Source: Corynebacterium hindlerae
Lineage (GTDB): Bacteria; Actinomycetota; Actinomycetes; Mycobacteriales; Mycobacteriaceae
Direction: 5' to 3'
Assembly (NCBI RefSeq): GCF_014117265.1
Contig: NZ_CP059833.1
Location: forward strand, 2,201,069-2,265,068
DNA length: 64,000 nucleotides
Part shown: piece after piece, positions 26,690 to 35,790 of the stretch
How positions within the stretch are numbered: position 1 is the stretch's first letter
Layout of the letters: each line of letters starts with the position of its first letter
Notes under the pieces: model-generated
What the model saw: only the letters and a program-made list of their open reading frames with translations
Databases searched by the model: none
What the model was told of the DNA's origin: nothing
Translations under genes and position numbers: made by a program

Positions 26690-26701
26690 GTAACATGTTA
26701 C
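26690..26701. promoter_or_regulatory. GntR operator between regulator and dehydrogenase
   Basis: GTAACATGTTAC is a perfect 12-base palindrome, 25 bases from each of the two divergent starts (26664 and 26727). It is nearly repeated at 24328-24339. Confidence 0.7.
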
Positions 26702-26726
26702 TGAAGCTATAGGAGGTTCACCCCAC

Positions 26727-29573
26727 GTGAATAACATAACCACCGACCAGAATTACTTTGCCAAGGTCTCTCGCACGGGACTTCGGACGGATATGACTAC
26801 CAGGGCAGCGTATGTGTCGGACGCATCCATTTACCGCCGGGTGCCCGCAGGTGTGGTGGAACCTCGCACCAAACAAGACATCCTCGATGCTTTCGATATC
26901 GCCCGAGAGAACGGCTGGCCGATCGTCGGTCGCGGTGGTGGCACCTCAGTTGCCGGTAATGCGATGGGGGAAGGGCTGATTATTGATACCTCCCGCCACT
27001 TCAACCGTATCCTGTCCATTGATCCGGAGACGCAGACCGCCGTGATTGAGCCTGGGGTGGTGTGTGACCAGCTGCGTGACGCGGCTGCCGAGTTTGGGCT
27101 GACTTACGGGCCGGATCCTTCCACGCATAGTCGCTGCACTGTCGGAGGAATGGTGTCCAACAATGCGTGCGGGTCACACTCCGTCGCGTGGGGTACTGCG
27201 GCCGAAAACCTCGAGGCAGTCACTGTGCTGCTTTACGACGGTCGGGAAGTTACTCTTTCCAAAGGTGCTGCGAGTGACTCCGATATTGAGGCAGCGTTAC
27301 ATTCCCTTGTTCAGGACAATGCGGATCTCATCAGGGAATCTCTTGGAAGGTTTCCTCGCCAAGTTTCTGGCTATGGGCTGCACTACCTGTTGGAGGAGCG
27401 TGGCTTCGATGTGGCTAAGGCGTTCGCGGGAACGGAAGGGACGTGTGGAATCATCACGTCGCTCACGGTAAAGCTGGTGGAAGTGCCGAAGGCGAAAGCC
27501 TTGGCGGTGCTTGGTTTTTCTGATGTTTTCGCCGCGGCTAAGGCCGCACCGGTTCTCCGTTTGGAAAACGTGACCACCATCGAAGGGATGGGTGGTGACC
27601 TGCTGGGTGCGCTGCGTGCAAAGAATGGCCAGCAGAATGCGGGAGCCAACCTGCCGGGAATCCGCAAAGGTATGGATACCGGTGGTTGGTTGTACTGCGA
27701 AGTGACTGGTCCAAGTGCTGAAGAGGCACTGGCGCGTGCAGAGGACGTTGCTCGCACTGTGGACACCGTGGACTTTGTGGTGGTAAGCGATCCAGTACAG
27801 ATGAAGGAACTGTGGCGGATTCGTGAAGCATCGGCGGGCATTGTTACGCGATTGCCGGATGGCGGAGAGGCATGGCCTTCCTGGGAGGATTCCGCGGTGC
27901 CACCGGAAAACTTGGCAGACTATCTGCGGGATCTGTACGCCTTGATGGAAAAGTATGAGTTGCAGGGCATCCCGTTTGGCCACTTTGGAGAGGGCTGCGT
28001 GCATGTTCGGATCTCCTTCGACCTCGGCAGCGAGGAAGGCGTAGCGGTTTTTCACGCGTTCATGAATGAAGCCGCTCAGCTCGTGTCTCACTATGAGGGG
28101 TCGCTGTCTGGAGAACATGGTGATGGGCGAGCACGCAGCGAACTGCTGAAATACATGTACAACGAGGAAATGCGGCGCCTCTTCGAACGGTTTAAGTTGA
28201 TCTTTGATCCAGAGCGAGTATTTAATCCGGGCGTGCTGGTGTGGGCTGATGAGGTAGTTGATGGGATACGACCGGGCCCGAGACAGCGGGAATTGGAACT
28301 AGTTCCTACACATAAGTTCTCCAAGGACAAAGGCAGTTTTGTTAACGCGGTGAATCGGTGCGTGGGGGTCGGCGCTTGTCGATCCATGGACAACGCGATG
28401 TGCCCGTCGTTTCAGATCACGCACGATGAAGTGCATTCCACCCGAGGACGGGCGCGTATCTTGTCTGAGATGTTCCGCGGTGAGTCCGTCAAAGATGGCT
28501 ACCGCGCTGAAGAGGTCAAAGAAGCTCTTGACCTTTGCCTTTCTTGTAAAGCTTGTGCGTCAGAATGCCCGGTGAACGTGGATATGGCGACATACAAGGC
28601 TGAGTTTCTCAACGAATTTTACGCCAAAAAGATCCGCCCGATGGCTCACTACATGATGGGCTGGTTGCCACTGAGTGCGCATCTGTTGCACAAGATTCCT
28701 GGTGTTGGATGGGCCGTCGATAAGGCCATGCATACGCCCGGACTACGCACCGTCATAGCGCACTTGGGTGGTTTGGACACTGGTCGCCCGCTGATTCATT
28801 TTGCGCCACGCAGCCTGCAGAAATGGGGATCACGGCGGAAGGGCCAGCAACATTCGACGCAAGTGGTGCTGTGGCCGGATACCTTCAATAATCACCTTGA
28901 TAGTTCCGCAGGCGAGGCGGTGGTAAAGCTGTTAGAAGTACTCGGCTACCAGGTGATCATCCCACAAGGTTTTGTCTGCTGTGGCCTCACTTTCCATTCC
29001 ACTGGTCAGTTGCAGATGGTGAAACGCGTCCTGACCCAAACGGCCAAGACCATGAAGCCGTACCTCGAACGAGGGATGACAGTTGTGGCGATAGAGCCCT
29101 CCTGCACTGCCATGTTGCAGCACGATATTGCCGAGCTTTCCGACGACCCGTTGGTGGAAAAACTGTCAGAACTTACGGTCTCGTGGAGTAGTTTTGTTGC
29201 GGCAAGGCTACGAGAACTGGACATTCCACTGGCACAGGAAGAAATCTCTGCTCTCACCCAGGTGCACTGCCACGAGCGGTCCCTGGGGGATCGCGCCGGG
29301 ACCTCGGAGATCCTGGCAGCGTTGGGAATCACGGAGGAGACCATCAGCACTGGCTGCTGTGGCCTTGCCGGAAACTGGGGTTATGAGGCCGGTCATGCGG
29401 AAATGTCCTTTGAACTCGGAGAACGGGAGGTATTTCCGCGAGTCCGCGAGCATGAGGGCATTGTGCTGGCCGATGGCTTCTCCTGTCGGACCCATATCGA
29501 GCAGGGAACTGGTGTGAAACCTCAGCATCTGGCGCAGGTGTTGGCGGAGAAGCTGCGACGCTCTGGTAGCTAA
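26727..29573 (+). CDS. FAD-linked and Fe-S D-2-hydroxyacid (D-lactate-type) dehydrogenase
   Basis: The 948-residue fusion joins a GlcD/vanillyl-alcohol-oxidase FAD domain to a GlpC-like iron-sulfur part. The FAD-binding stretch is about 40-180, with GGGTSVAGNAMGEGLIIDTSRHF and TVGGMVSNNACGSHS; the C-terminal oxidase domain reaches about 510. The second part has Cys-rich clusters near 545 (CVGVGACRSMDNAMC) and 603 (CLSCKACASECP) and two CCG domains (CCGLTFHS, CCGLAGNWGYE). Such proteins oxidise D-lactate, glycolate or D-2-hydroxyglutarate and pass electrons to quinone. The GTG start follows ATAGGAGG. The neighbouring permease and FCD regulator fit a carboxylate utilisation unit. Confidence 0.9.
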   Translation: MNNITTDQNYFAKVSRTGLRTDMTTRAAYVSDASIYRRVPAGVVEPRTKQDILDAFDIARENGWPIVGRGGGTSVAGNAMGEGLIIDTSRHFNRILSIDPETQTAVIEPGVVCDQLRDAAAEFGLTYGPDPSTHSRCTVGGMVSNNACGSHSVAWGTAAENLEAVTVLLYDGREVTLSKGAASDSDIEAALHSLVQDNADLIRESLGRFPRQVSGYGLHYLLEERGFDVAKAFAGTEGTCGIITSLTVKLVEVPKAKALAVLGFSDVFAAAKAAPVLRLENVTTIEGMGGDLLGALRAKNGQQNAGANLPGIRKGMDTGGWLYCEVTGPSAEEALARAEDVARTVDTVDFVVVSDPVQMKELWRIREASAGIVTRLPDGGEAWPSWEDSAVPPENLADYLRDLYALMEKYELQGIPFGHFGEGCVHVRISFDLGSEEGVAVFHAFMNEAAQLVSHYEGSLSGEHGDGRARSELLKYMYNEEMRRLFERFKLIFDPERVFNPGVLVWADEVVDGIRPGPRQRELELVPTHKFSKDKGSFVNAVNRCVGVGACRSMDNAMCPSFQITHDEVHSTRGRARILSEMFRGESVKDGYRAEEVKEALDLCLSCKACASECPVNVDMATYKAEFLNEFYAKKIRPMAHYMMGWLPLSAHLLHKIPGVGWAVDKAMHTPGLRTVIAHLGGLDTGRPLIHFAPRSLQKWGSRRKGQQHSTQVVLWPDTFNNHLDSSAGEAVVKLLEVLGYQVIIPQGFVCCGLTFHSTGQLQMVKRVLTQTAKTMKPYLERGMTVVAIEPSCTAMLQHDIAELSDDPLVEKLSELTVSWSSFVAARLRELDIPLAQEEISALTQVHCHERSLGDRAGTSEILAALGITEETISTGCCGLAGNWGYEAGHAEMSFELGEREVFPRVREHEGIVLADGFSCRTHIEQGTGVKPQHLAQVLAEKLRRSGS

Positions 29574-29617
29574 CCCGAATTTGATCCAAGTACGTATTCA
29601 GGATTGGGACGCGAGCT

Positions 29618-29651
29618 GATAGGGACTTGCCTCGAAAAACAAATCCCTATC
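29618..29651 (+). terminator. Hairpin after the dehydrogenase gene
   Basis: GATAGGGA (29618-29625) pairs with TCCCTATC (29644-29651), and TTG/CAA extends the stem inside after one mismatch. There is no T-tract. The gap 29574-29765 shows nothing else. Confidence 0.5.
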
Positions 29652-29765
29652 AACCTCGATTGCTAAAACCCCAGGTCATTCAAGTGGATAGGCGTAGGGA
29701 TTTAATTTTCGCTAGCAAATAGCTATCCAAGCGCCGCCGGGCGCTAATTAATGCCTCGTGAAACC

Positions 29766-31004
29766 TCAGTGCCTGTCGCTTAGCTCCTCGTATATGTCCA
29801 TCATTGCCTCGGCCTGGGATTCCAAATTCCACTGCCCGGCTAGTTCTTGGGAGCGGGAACGGGCGCGGTCGGACCACGCGGGATCAGCTAGACGGTCAAT
29901 AACTTTGAGCAGTGCGGCGGCAAAAGCAATCGGGGTGGCGCCACCAAATTCGCCGTTGACACCGGGCTCAATCACTAGGTCTAGTTCCGTGTCCGCGAGC
30001 ACGATGGGAAGTCCTGCTAGGGCGGCTTCGTGCAGGACCAGCGCCTGCGTGTCAGTAGTGGAGGGGAAAGCGAACACGTCGGCCATGGCGTAGTACGCAC
30101 CCAACTCAGAATGCGGTTGCTCGCCGGGCAGGATCACCTGGTATTTTTCCCGCATCTTGGCGAGGCGTCGCCGCAGTGATTTAGTGTGTTCCCAATCGCC
30201 GACTACCATCAACTGGGCATCTGGCCGGATCTCGGCGACGAGCTCGAAGGCGTCGAAAAGGAGCGTGAGTCCTTTCTCCGGGGCAATGCGGCCGGCGTAC
30301 ATGATGAGTGGGCCGGTGCCACGCTCGATGGGGGCAGGGCCAGCAGGCAGCTTATCGACGCCATTGGGCACACAACGCACATCCGCACCAGGAGCCAGTA
30401 ACAGCGCGCGACTTTGAGTTTTCGGTGACGGCGCGGTGACAATATTTGCCTCGGTGAGCATGCGCCGCATTAATCCGAGGAGGGAGGCGTTGTCCCCCAA
30501 CTCCAGGCGTGCTTGCTTGATATCGCTCAGGGCGTAGACCTCGGAGCGGTTCATTTGCGCAAACAGTCGCACAACTCCACGCAGCACCGGCAAGATAGCC
30601 GGATAGTGCTCGGCATAGGCGTCGAAGTCGGTGTGCCAGGTGACCACGAGTGGGATGTCATGGCGCACAGCCGACCACAGACCCAACACCCCAATCGGAC
30701 CAAACCCATGCACATGGATCACATCGGGTTGGAGCTTGCCGATCTTTTTAATAGTGGACGTGAATTTACGCCCCGAGGCAATCCGCACGGGCAGCTTAGG
30801 GACCACGACGGAAGGCAATCGGATTTCCTCCCGATTCGGGTTTCCCTGGTGTGGGTTGCGTCCCTTTGCCTTCGGAGCGACGACAATCACCTCATGGCCA
30901 CGGCTCAAAAGATCGCCCTCCAGCTGCTGTACCGCAATCAATAATCCGTTATGCGCTGGCCCATAGTTATCTACAAACTGGGCGATCTTCAGCTGACGAC
31001 TCAT
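29766..31004 (-). CDS. GT4-type glycosyltransferase
   Basis: The 412-residue cytoplasmic enzyme has the GT-B fold. The N-terminal acceptor half begins LKIAQFVDNYGPAHNGLLIAVQQLEGDLLSRGHEVIVVAP; the donor half has MYAGRIAPEKGLTLLFDAFELV and the nucleotide-sugar motif LVLHEAALAGLPIVLADTELD near residue 355. It most resembles mannosyl/glucosyl transferases of actinobacterial envelope glycolipids; the exact reaction is open. I chose ATG 31004. The frame stays open for about 170 residues upstream into a decayed membrane gene, but that part is not glycosyltransferase. Confidence 0.88.
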   Translation of the reverse strand: MSRQLKIAQFVDNYGPAHNGLLIAVQQLEGDLLSRGHEVIVVAPKAKGRNPHQGNPNREEIRLPSVVVPKLPVRIASGRKFTSTIKKIGKLQPDVIHVHGFGPIGVLGLWSAVRHDIPLVVTWHTDFDAYAEHYPAILPVLRGVVRLFAQMNRSEVYALSDIKQARLELGDNASLLGLMRRMLTEANIVTAPSPKTQSRALLLAPGADVRCVPNGVDKLPAGPAPIERGTGPLIMYAGRIAPEKGLTLLFDAFELVAEIRPDAQLMVVGDWEHTKSLRRRLAKMREKYQVILPGEQPHSELGAYYAMADVFAFPSTTDTQALVLHEAALAGLPIVLADTELDLVIEPGVNGEFGGATPIAFAAALLKVIDRLADPAWSDRARSRSQELAGQWNLESQAEAMMDIYEELSDRH

Positions 31005-31038
31005 AGCCACCAAGATAGTGCCACCCAAGCCGTTGCGC

Positions 31039-31879
31039 TTATTGGCTAGTGAAAAGCTTTTCCAACGGGCCCCAGTCATGACGTAGTGCCGCCAAGACGC
31101 AACACACTCCGGCCAGTGTGGACAGCCGTGGAGCAAGAGCGAGTAAGCGCCGAGCGGATCGAATACTTGGAGCGGGGCCATCCCCAACTCTCGCAACGTG
31201 GACGCCCGGGTGAACGTCGCTGAGGTGGAACCGAACCACGTAGCCACCACCGCAGCTGCCAGATTGAGCGTCAAACCGTGTCGTCCCACCGCTGGTAATG
31301 GCTTCCAAGCCGGAAGTAGTGAAAAGGCGCCACTCGTGAGAAGGGCGGTCCCGATTATCCGTAGCGGAGTGACAACCGTGAACTGGTCTACACCTGCAGT
31401 GATCATGAATTGAAAGGGCTCAGGCTCCCGCCGCTGTGGCGATCCACGGCCGGGGAGCCGACAGCATAGCCAACAGGGCAGCGACGAGGATGGGGGCGGG
31501 ACGGTCGTCGTGAAGCTGCGCAAAATCCAGCAGCACTGCCAGGGCGGTCGCCGGAATGATAGCCCAGCGCGGGCACCGTGACAGGACGCTGCTAGCCGTT
31601 ATGACGAGGCCAAACGCTACCGGGAGGGACTCCGCTGAGCGCGAGGACACCTCAAAGAGGATGAGGCCCCCAGCAAAGGTCACTCCCAAAAGCGCGAGCC
31701 GACGCCAGTGCCGGGCATCTCGGCACAGCAGGCCAACGCCGGCCGCAAAGTGCGCCCATAGCTACCGATAGCAGTGGCATACTTACAGACCTAGGAAGCG
31801 GAAGGAACCGCCAGGTCAGGAGCAGCAAGGTTCCAAAGCCGACAAGAGGGAGGGCAGGACTGCGTAGCTGAGTTGGCAT
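31039..31879 (-). pseudogene. Decayed multi-helix membrane protein gene(s)
   Basis: Membrane-protein-like sequence continues across three frames. From ATG 31879 (PLVGFGTLLLLTWRFLPL) it shifts frame near 31760 to GVTFAGGLILFEVSSRSAESLPVAF and ends at 31420. A second segment from 31406 (TPLRIIGTALLTSGAFSLLPAW, LNLAAAVVATWFGSTSATF) shifts again and would end at 31039 (LAALRHDWGPLEKLFTSQ). It reads as one or two membrane genes broken by at least two frameshifts and a stop. No family is recognised. If the shifts are sequencing errors, intact genes would lie here. Confidence 0.45.
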
Positions 31880-31994
31880 TACCTCACGATATCGCGGAGC
31901 GGAACCAAGTTGCTCCTGGTCACAGGGGAAGCAAGAAAAACACGGTTTCTGTAGAACAATTGCTGTTTGTCATTACCCCCGAAAGAGGAGAATA

Positions 31995-33476
31995 ATGAGC
32001 TGCATGTCACAAGCAGCTATGCAACGTAGCGCAGAGCGCACGTTTTTCGGTCATCCCTGGGGCCTTGCCAACTTGTTTGGCGTAGAGATGTGGGAGCGGT
32101 TCAGCTTCTACGGCCTCCAGTCGCTCCTTTTGTTCTACATGTACTACCAGACCACCGAGGGTGGACTGGCTATGGACAAGAAACTAGCTACGGCTATCGT
32201 CGGCGCCTACGGTGGCATGGTCTACTTGTCTGCGATCATCGGTGGCTGGGTAGCCGACCGCCTGTTGGGTGCCGAGAAAACAGTGTTTTACTCGGGCATC
32301 GTGATCGTCTTTGGCCATGCCTCCCTGGCCATCATCCCAGGTTACGCAGGCATGATTATTGGTCTGATCTGTATCGCGTTGGGTGCAGGCTGCCTAAAGA
32401 CAGCCGCGGGAACCGTGCTGGGCAACTTGTACGCCAAAAACGATCCACGTCGCGACGCCGGTTTCTCTGTTTTCTACATGGGGATCAACATCGGCGCCCT
32501 GATCGGGCCAATGTTGACGGGTGCGCTGTGGAAGTGGTCCGGATTCCACTGGGGCTTCGGTGCCGCAGCGATCGGTATGACACTCGGGTTGATTCAGTAC
32601 GCGGTAATGCGCAAGCACACCATCACTCCAGAAACCCACGCCCCGGTCAACCCGCTGCCGAAGGAGAAGATGCCGCTGCTGGTGGTGGGGACCGTTGCGG
32701 GCATCGCGATCATCGTGGCGCTGTTTTACTTCAAGATCCTGCATGCAAAGCAGCTGTCCAATATCGTGGTCATCATCGCTGTGCTCACCTCGCTGTTCCT
32801 GTTTGCGCAGATGTTTACTTCTCCGCTCACCCGCCCGGAGGAGAAACGACGACTGCTGGGCTACATCCCGATGTTCATCGGTTCGGTGACGTTCTTTACC
32901 ATCTTCAAACAGCAGTTCACGGTGCTCGCCGTGTACACCGATAAGCGGCTTAACCACACGTTTTGGGGGGTTGAGATCCCACCGTCATGGATTCACTCCA
33001 TCAATCCGGTGTTCATCATCGTGTTCGCGGCTGTCTTCGCGGGGCTGTGGTCTTGGATGGGAGAGCGGCAGCCTTCCGCGCCACTGAAGTATGCACTGGG
33101 TACGTTTGTCATCGGCATCGCGCCGCTGGTTTTCCTTCCATTTGCAGGTGGCGGTGAGCTTTCCACTCCATTCTGGGTAATTGTCTTGGTACTCTTCCTG
33201 TTCACCATGGCGGAATTGCATATCTCCCCGGTGGGTCTTTCCATGGCAACTCGCGTAGCACCCGACGCATTCAAGGCTCGCGCGATGTCTTTGAACCTGT
33301 TGTCGCTGTCTATTGGTACTGCGCTTTCCGGCACTCTGGCTGGCTACTATGACCCAACGTCGGCGACCGCCGAACGGACGTATTTCATCGCGCTGGCCGT
33401 TTCGGCCTTGGCTGTGAGTGCGGTGCTGTTTGTGCTGGTGAAGCCGGTCTTGAAGGCGTTTGGTGGGGTGAGGTAA
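31995..33476 (+). CDS. Proton-dependent oligopeptide transporter (POT/PTR2 family)
   Basis: The 493-residue, roughly 14-helix protein carries the POT proton-coupling motif EMWERFSFYG (about 31-40). It also has the GGWVADRLLGAEKT loop, the PTR2 signature GFSVFYMGINIGALIGPMLTG and a late EL-HISPVGLSM motif. It imports di- and tripeptides with protons. ATG 31995 follows AGAGGAG. It is a single gene with a hairpin behind it. Confidence 0.94.
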   Translation: MSCMSQAAMQRSAERTFFGHPWGLANLFGVEMWERFSFYGLQSLLLFYMYYQTTEGGLAMDKKLATAIVGAYGGMVYLSAIIGGWVADRLLGAEKTVFYSGIVIVFGHASLAIIPGYAGMIIGLICIALGAGCLKTAAGTVLGNLYAKNDPRRDAGFSVFYMGINIGALIGPMLTGALWKWSGFHWGFGAAAIGMTLGLIQYAVMRKHTITPETHAPVNPLPKEKMPLLVVGTVAGIAIIVALFYFKILHAKQLSNIVVIIAVLTSLFLFAQMFTSPLTRPEEKRRLLGYIPMFIGSVTFFTIFKQQFTVLAVYTDKRLNHTFWGVEIPPSWIHSINPVFIIVFAAVFAGLWSWMGERQPSAPLKYALGTFVIGIAPLVFLPFAGGGELSTPFWVIVLVLFLFTMAELHISPVGLSMATRVAPDAFKARAMSLNLLSLSIGTALSGTLAGYYDPTSATAERTYFIALAVSALAVSAVLFVLVKPVLKAFGGVR

Positions 33477-33488
33477 GCCACCGCTGTT

Positions 33489-33532
33489 GGGCAGGCTTAT
33501 CGACGTCCACCTGCCCGGCATCCCTCATGCCG
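33489..33532 (+). terminator. Paired hairpins after the peptide transporter gene
   Basis: GGGCAGG (33489-33495) pairs with CCTGCCC (33510-33516). The overlapping CGGCAT (33516-33521) pairs with ATGCCG (33527-33532) and is followed by CCTTTT. The second is the better terminator. Confidence 0.65.
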
Positions 33533-33559
33533 CCTTTTCGTGACACTTTTGTTATATTT

Positions 33560-33572
33560 GGTTCTTTGAACC
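33560..33572. promoter_or_regulatory. Palindrome at the ParA gene promoter
   Basis: GGTTCTTTGAACC (5-base arms, TTT centre) follows TATATT (33553-33558), a likely -10, so it would sit at the transcription start. Autoregulation by the encoded protein is possible. Confidence 0.4.
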
Positions 33573-33594
33573 ACGAAAAACAAAGGACGACGCG

Positions 33595-34650
33595 GTGCGC
33601 ACAATCAGCTTTTTCAACAATAAAGGTGGCGTGGGAAAAACAACTCTTTCCACCAACGTTGCCCATTACTTTGCTAGCCGCGGTAAGCGCGTCCTTTACG
33701 TTGACTGTGATCCGCAGTGCAACGCTACCCAGCTGATGCTGAGCGAGGAACAAACCGAGCGGATTTACCTCAACAGCTTGGACAACGAAGCTGCGGAGAG
33801 AGATTCTTTGGCTAATACGGTGTATGCGATCTTCGTGCCACTGCGGGAGGGTGAATCGCAGATCAATACCAACATTCGCCCGTTTCGTTCGGAGCGGTTC
33901 GGGGTGGATGTCCTGGCCGGGCATCCGGCGTTGTCGCAGATTGAAGACTTGATGAGTGACGCGTGGCAGTCAGCGCTGAGCCGGCAAACCGGCCCGTTTC
34001 GTCGTATCCATTGGGCCGGTCAGCTGGCAGTAGCAATGGAGGAGCAGGATCGCTACGATGCGATCTTCTTTGACGTTGGCCCCAGCCTGGGGCCGTTTAA
34101 CCGCACTGTCTTGCTCGGGTGCGATGCCTTTGTCACCCCGACAGCCACCGATCTGTTCAGCTTCCATGCCTTCGGAAACCTTGCCCGCTGGTTCAAGGAT
34201 TGGGTCAGCCAGTATTCCGAGATGTGCGAGGGTAACCTCATGGAATGGGCACGCTTTTCCCCTGATGTGGATGCAAAAACGAAAGCCCTGCGCTTGGGTG
34301 GATACGACGGTCAGGGGCTGCGCTACCTGGGGTACACCACGTTGGAGTACATGAAGCGAAAGTCTAACGGGCAAGAGCAACTTGTGGGCGCCTTTGAACG
34401 CTTTCGCGGGAAGTTCGCTACCGAAGCAGAGCGGATTAAAAAGGCCCTGAGCAATTACTCCCGGGCTGATCTGCTCGGCCACGTGCCACACATGCACTCC
34501 ATGCCTGCCACAGCACAGGACGCGCATGCGCCCATTATGGCGCTCACCAGCGCTGACGGGGTGAAAGGTGCCCAAATCAACCAGCGGGACAACTATGCCA
34601 CGAAGATCAATGAGGTGGCAGCCCGGGTATACGATGCCTTATTTTCCTAG
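33595..34650 (+). CDS. Orphan ParA-family ATPase
   Basis: The 351-residue protein begins with the deviant Walker A FFNNKGGVGKTTLSTNVAHYFASRG and has Walker A' VLYVDCDPQCNATQLML and Walker B DAIFFDVGPSLGPFNRTVL. It is longer than chromosomal ParA because of segments at about 60-125 (including LREGESQINTNIRPFRSERFGVDVLAG) and about 205-270. No parB or parS-like repeat is next to it, so a partition role is doubtful. Similar lone ParA proteins occur widely in actinobacteria without known function. GTG at 33595 is preceded by AAAGGACG. Confidence 0.88.
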   Translation: MRTISFFNNKGGVGKTTLSTNVAHYFASRGKRVLYVDCDPQCNATQLMLSEEQTERIYLNSLDNEAAERDSLANTVYAIFVPLREGESQINTNIRPFRSERFGVDVLAGHPALSQIEDLMSDAWQSALSRQTGPFRRIHWAGQLAVAMEEQDRYDAIFFDVGPSLGPFNRTVLLGCDAFVTPTATDLFSFHAFGNLARWFKDWVSQYSEMCEGNLMEWARFSPDVDAKTKALRLGGYDGQGLRYLGYTTLEYMKRKSNGQEQLVGAFERFRGKFATEAERIKKALSNYSRADLLGHVPHMHSMPATAQDAHAPIMALTSADGVKGAQINQRDNYATKINEVAARVYDALFS

Positions 34651-34653
34651 GCG

Positions 34654-35703
34654 CTAAGGCGTGCTGAAATCGGACATGATGAGCCCCGCCAGCACGCTTA
34701 AGATGCCGAAGGCGATCACTGACCACTTGTGATCGACGACGATAGCGATGAATTCACGCACCTTTGCGCTCGGCCAGAAATAGCGGGCTGTCCGTGCCCC
34801 GGTGGCATAGCCATCAAGGCCGGCTTTGCGCATCATCAGCGCTCCGCGGAAGGCGTGGTAATCGGAACTTGCTACCGCGATCCACGGGTCGTGTGGCACC
34901 CGGTCCTGGTCGCGGAGCAGCTCGGCAGAATACGTAAGGTTTTCCTCCGTGGTGGTCGATTTGTCCTCCACGATCACCCGGCTCGGGTCAACACCTTGGG
35001 AGATCGCGTATCGCGCCATGGCTTCTCCTTCGGCGCAAGGCTCGTCCGTTCCTTGGCCACCGGAAAATACCAGCACAGTATCTTTGCCACTATCGATTGC
35101 GCGCTGCGCTACCTTAATGCCGTGGTCTACTCGGCTGCGGAGCAATGGGGTGAGCTGGTCGGGATCGCGAACCTGGGCGCCAAGAACAATGACAGCGTCC
35201 GGACGTTTGCCGAAACGGTTGAAAAACCACTCGTAGAAGATCGTGTACGTAATGAAGCACACGAAAGCCAGGCCAATGTAGACGACCGTGGGAAATGCTG
35301 CCACAAACACCAGTTCAACCCGGGTGAGGTTTCTTTCCATCATTGAGGAAAGGAAGGAGAAATAGAACACTCCGGTGTAGATAAACAGAGCAGCGCCGAT
35401 GATGCCGGAGGTCAATGCTGCGACCGACCTGCCCTCTTTGCGCCACACGATGAACATGTTGACCAGCAAAAACCCACCCAAGACAAGTGGGGCGGACGCC
35501 AACACGGCCATCAGTACCACGGCCATCACCAAAATGAGCGGCCCAGCCAGCCAGGAAAAGGCGAGGGAAACCCCAATCGCAATCGCCGCTATGACGATGA
35601 AAAACGTAAAAGTAAAGAGCACTCCCGGCCAAATGGAGCGAGGCTCTTTCCGGAAGAGCACCACAAAACCGATGATCAGCGCGAGGACGAGGAAAATAAG
35701 CAC
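34654..35703 (-). CDS. YdcF/SanA-like (DUF218) membrane protein
   Basis: The 349-residue protein has four or five N-terminal membrane helices (to about residue 165). The extracytoplasmic or cytoplasmic DUF218 domain follows: DAVIVLGAQVRDPDQLTPLLRSRVDHGI, LVFSGGQGTDEPCAEGEAMARY and EDKSTTTEENLTYSAELL. One more helix lies at the C-terminus (about 320-342). The family includes ElyC/SanA, tied to envelope integrity, but no reaction is known. It is convergent with the ParA gene, with 3 bases between stops. Confidence 0.88.
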   Translation of the reverse strand: MLIFLVLALIIGFVVLFRKEPRSIWPGVLFTFTFFIVIAAIAIGVSLAFSWLAGPLILVMAVVLMAVLASAPLVLGGFLLVNMFIVWRKEGRSVAALTSGIIGAALFIYTGVFYFSFLSSMMERNLTRVELVFVAAFPTVVYIGLAFVCFITYTIFYEWFFNRFGKRPDAVIVLGAQVRDPDQLTPLLRSRVDHGIKVAQRAIDSGKDTVLVFSGGQGTDEPCAEGEAMARYAISQGVDPSRVIVEDKSTTTEENLTYSAELLRDQDRVPHDPWIAVASSDYHAFRGALMMRKAGLDGYATGARTARYFWPSAKVREFIAIVVDHKWSVIAFGILSVLAGLIMSDFSTP

Positions 35704-35774
35704 GCCCTCAACCTTATAAGCTCCACTACCATTGCGTCACACCGCTTATCGACGAACCAGTCAGCCCGCTCTCA

Positions 35775-35790
35775 CAGGGGATCACCCCTG
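35775..35790. terminator. Hairpin at the end of the siderophore operon
   Basis: CAGGGG (35775-35780) pairs with CCCCTG (35785-35790) around ATCA. It overlaps the stop of the siderophore-interacting protein gene. It is short but perfect. Confidence 0.4.

Noticed and set aside
31005..31523. N-terminal extension of the glycosyltransferase to 31523
   Set aside because: The extra residues are membrane-like debris; family homology starts at ATG 31004.
33595..34650. Chromosome partition parAB locus
   Set aside because: No parB gene or parS sites next to it, and the protein has atypical insertions.
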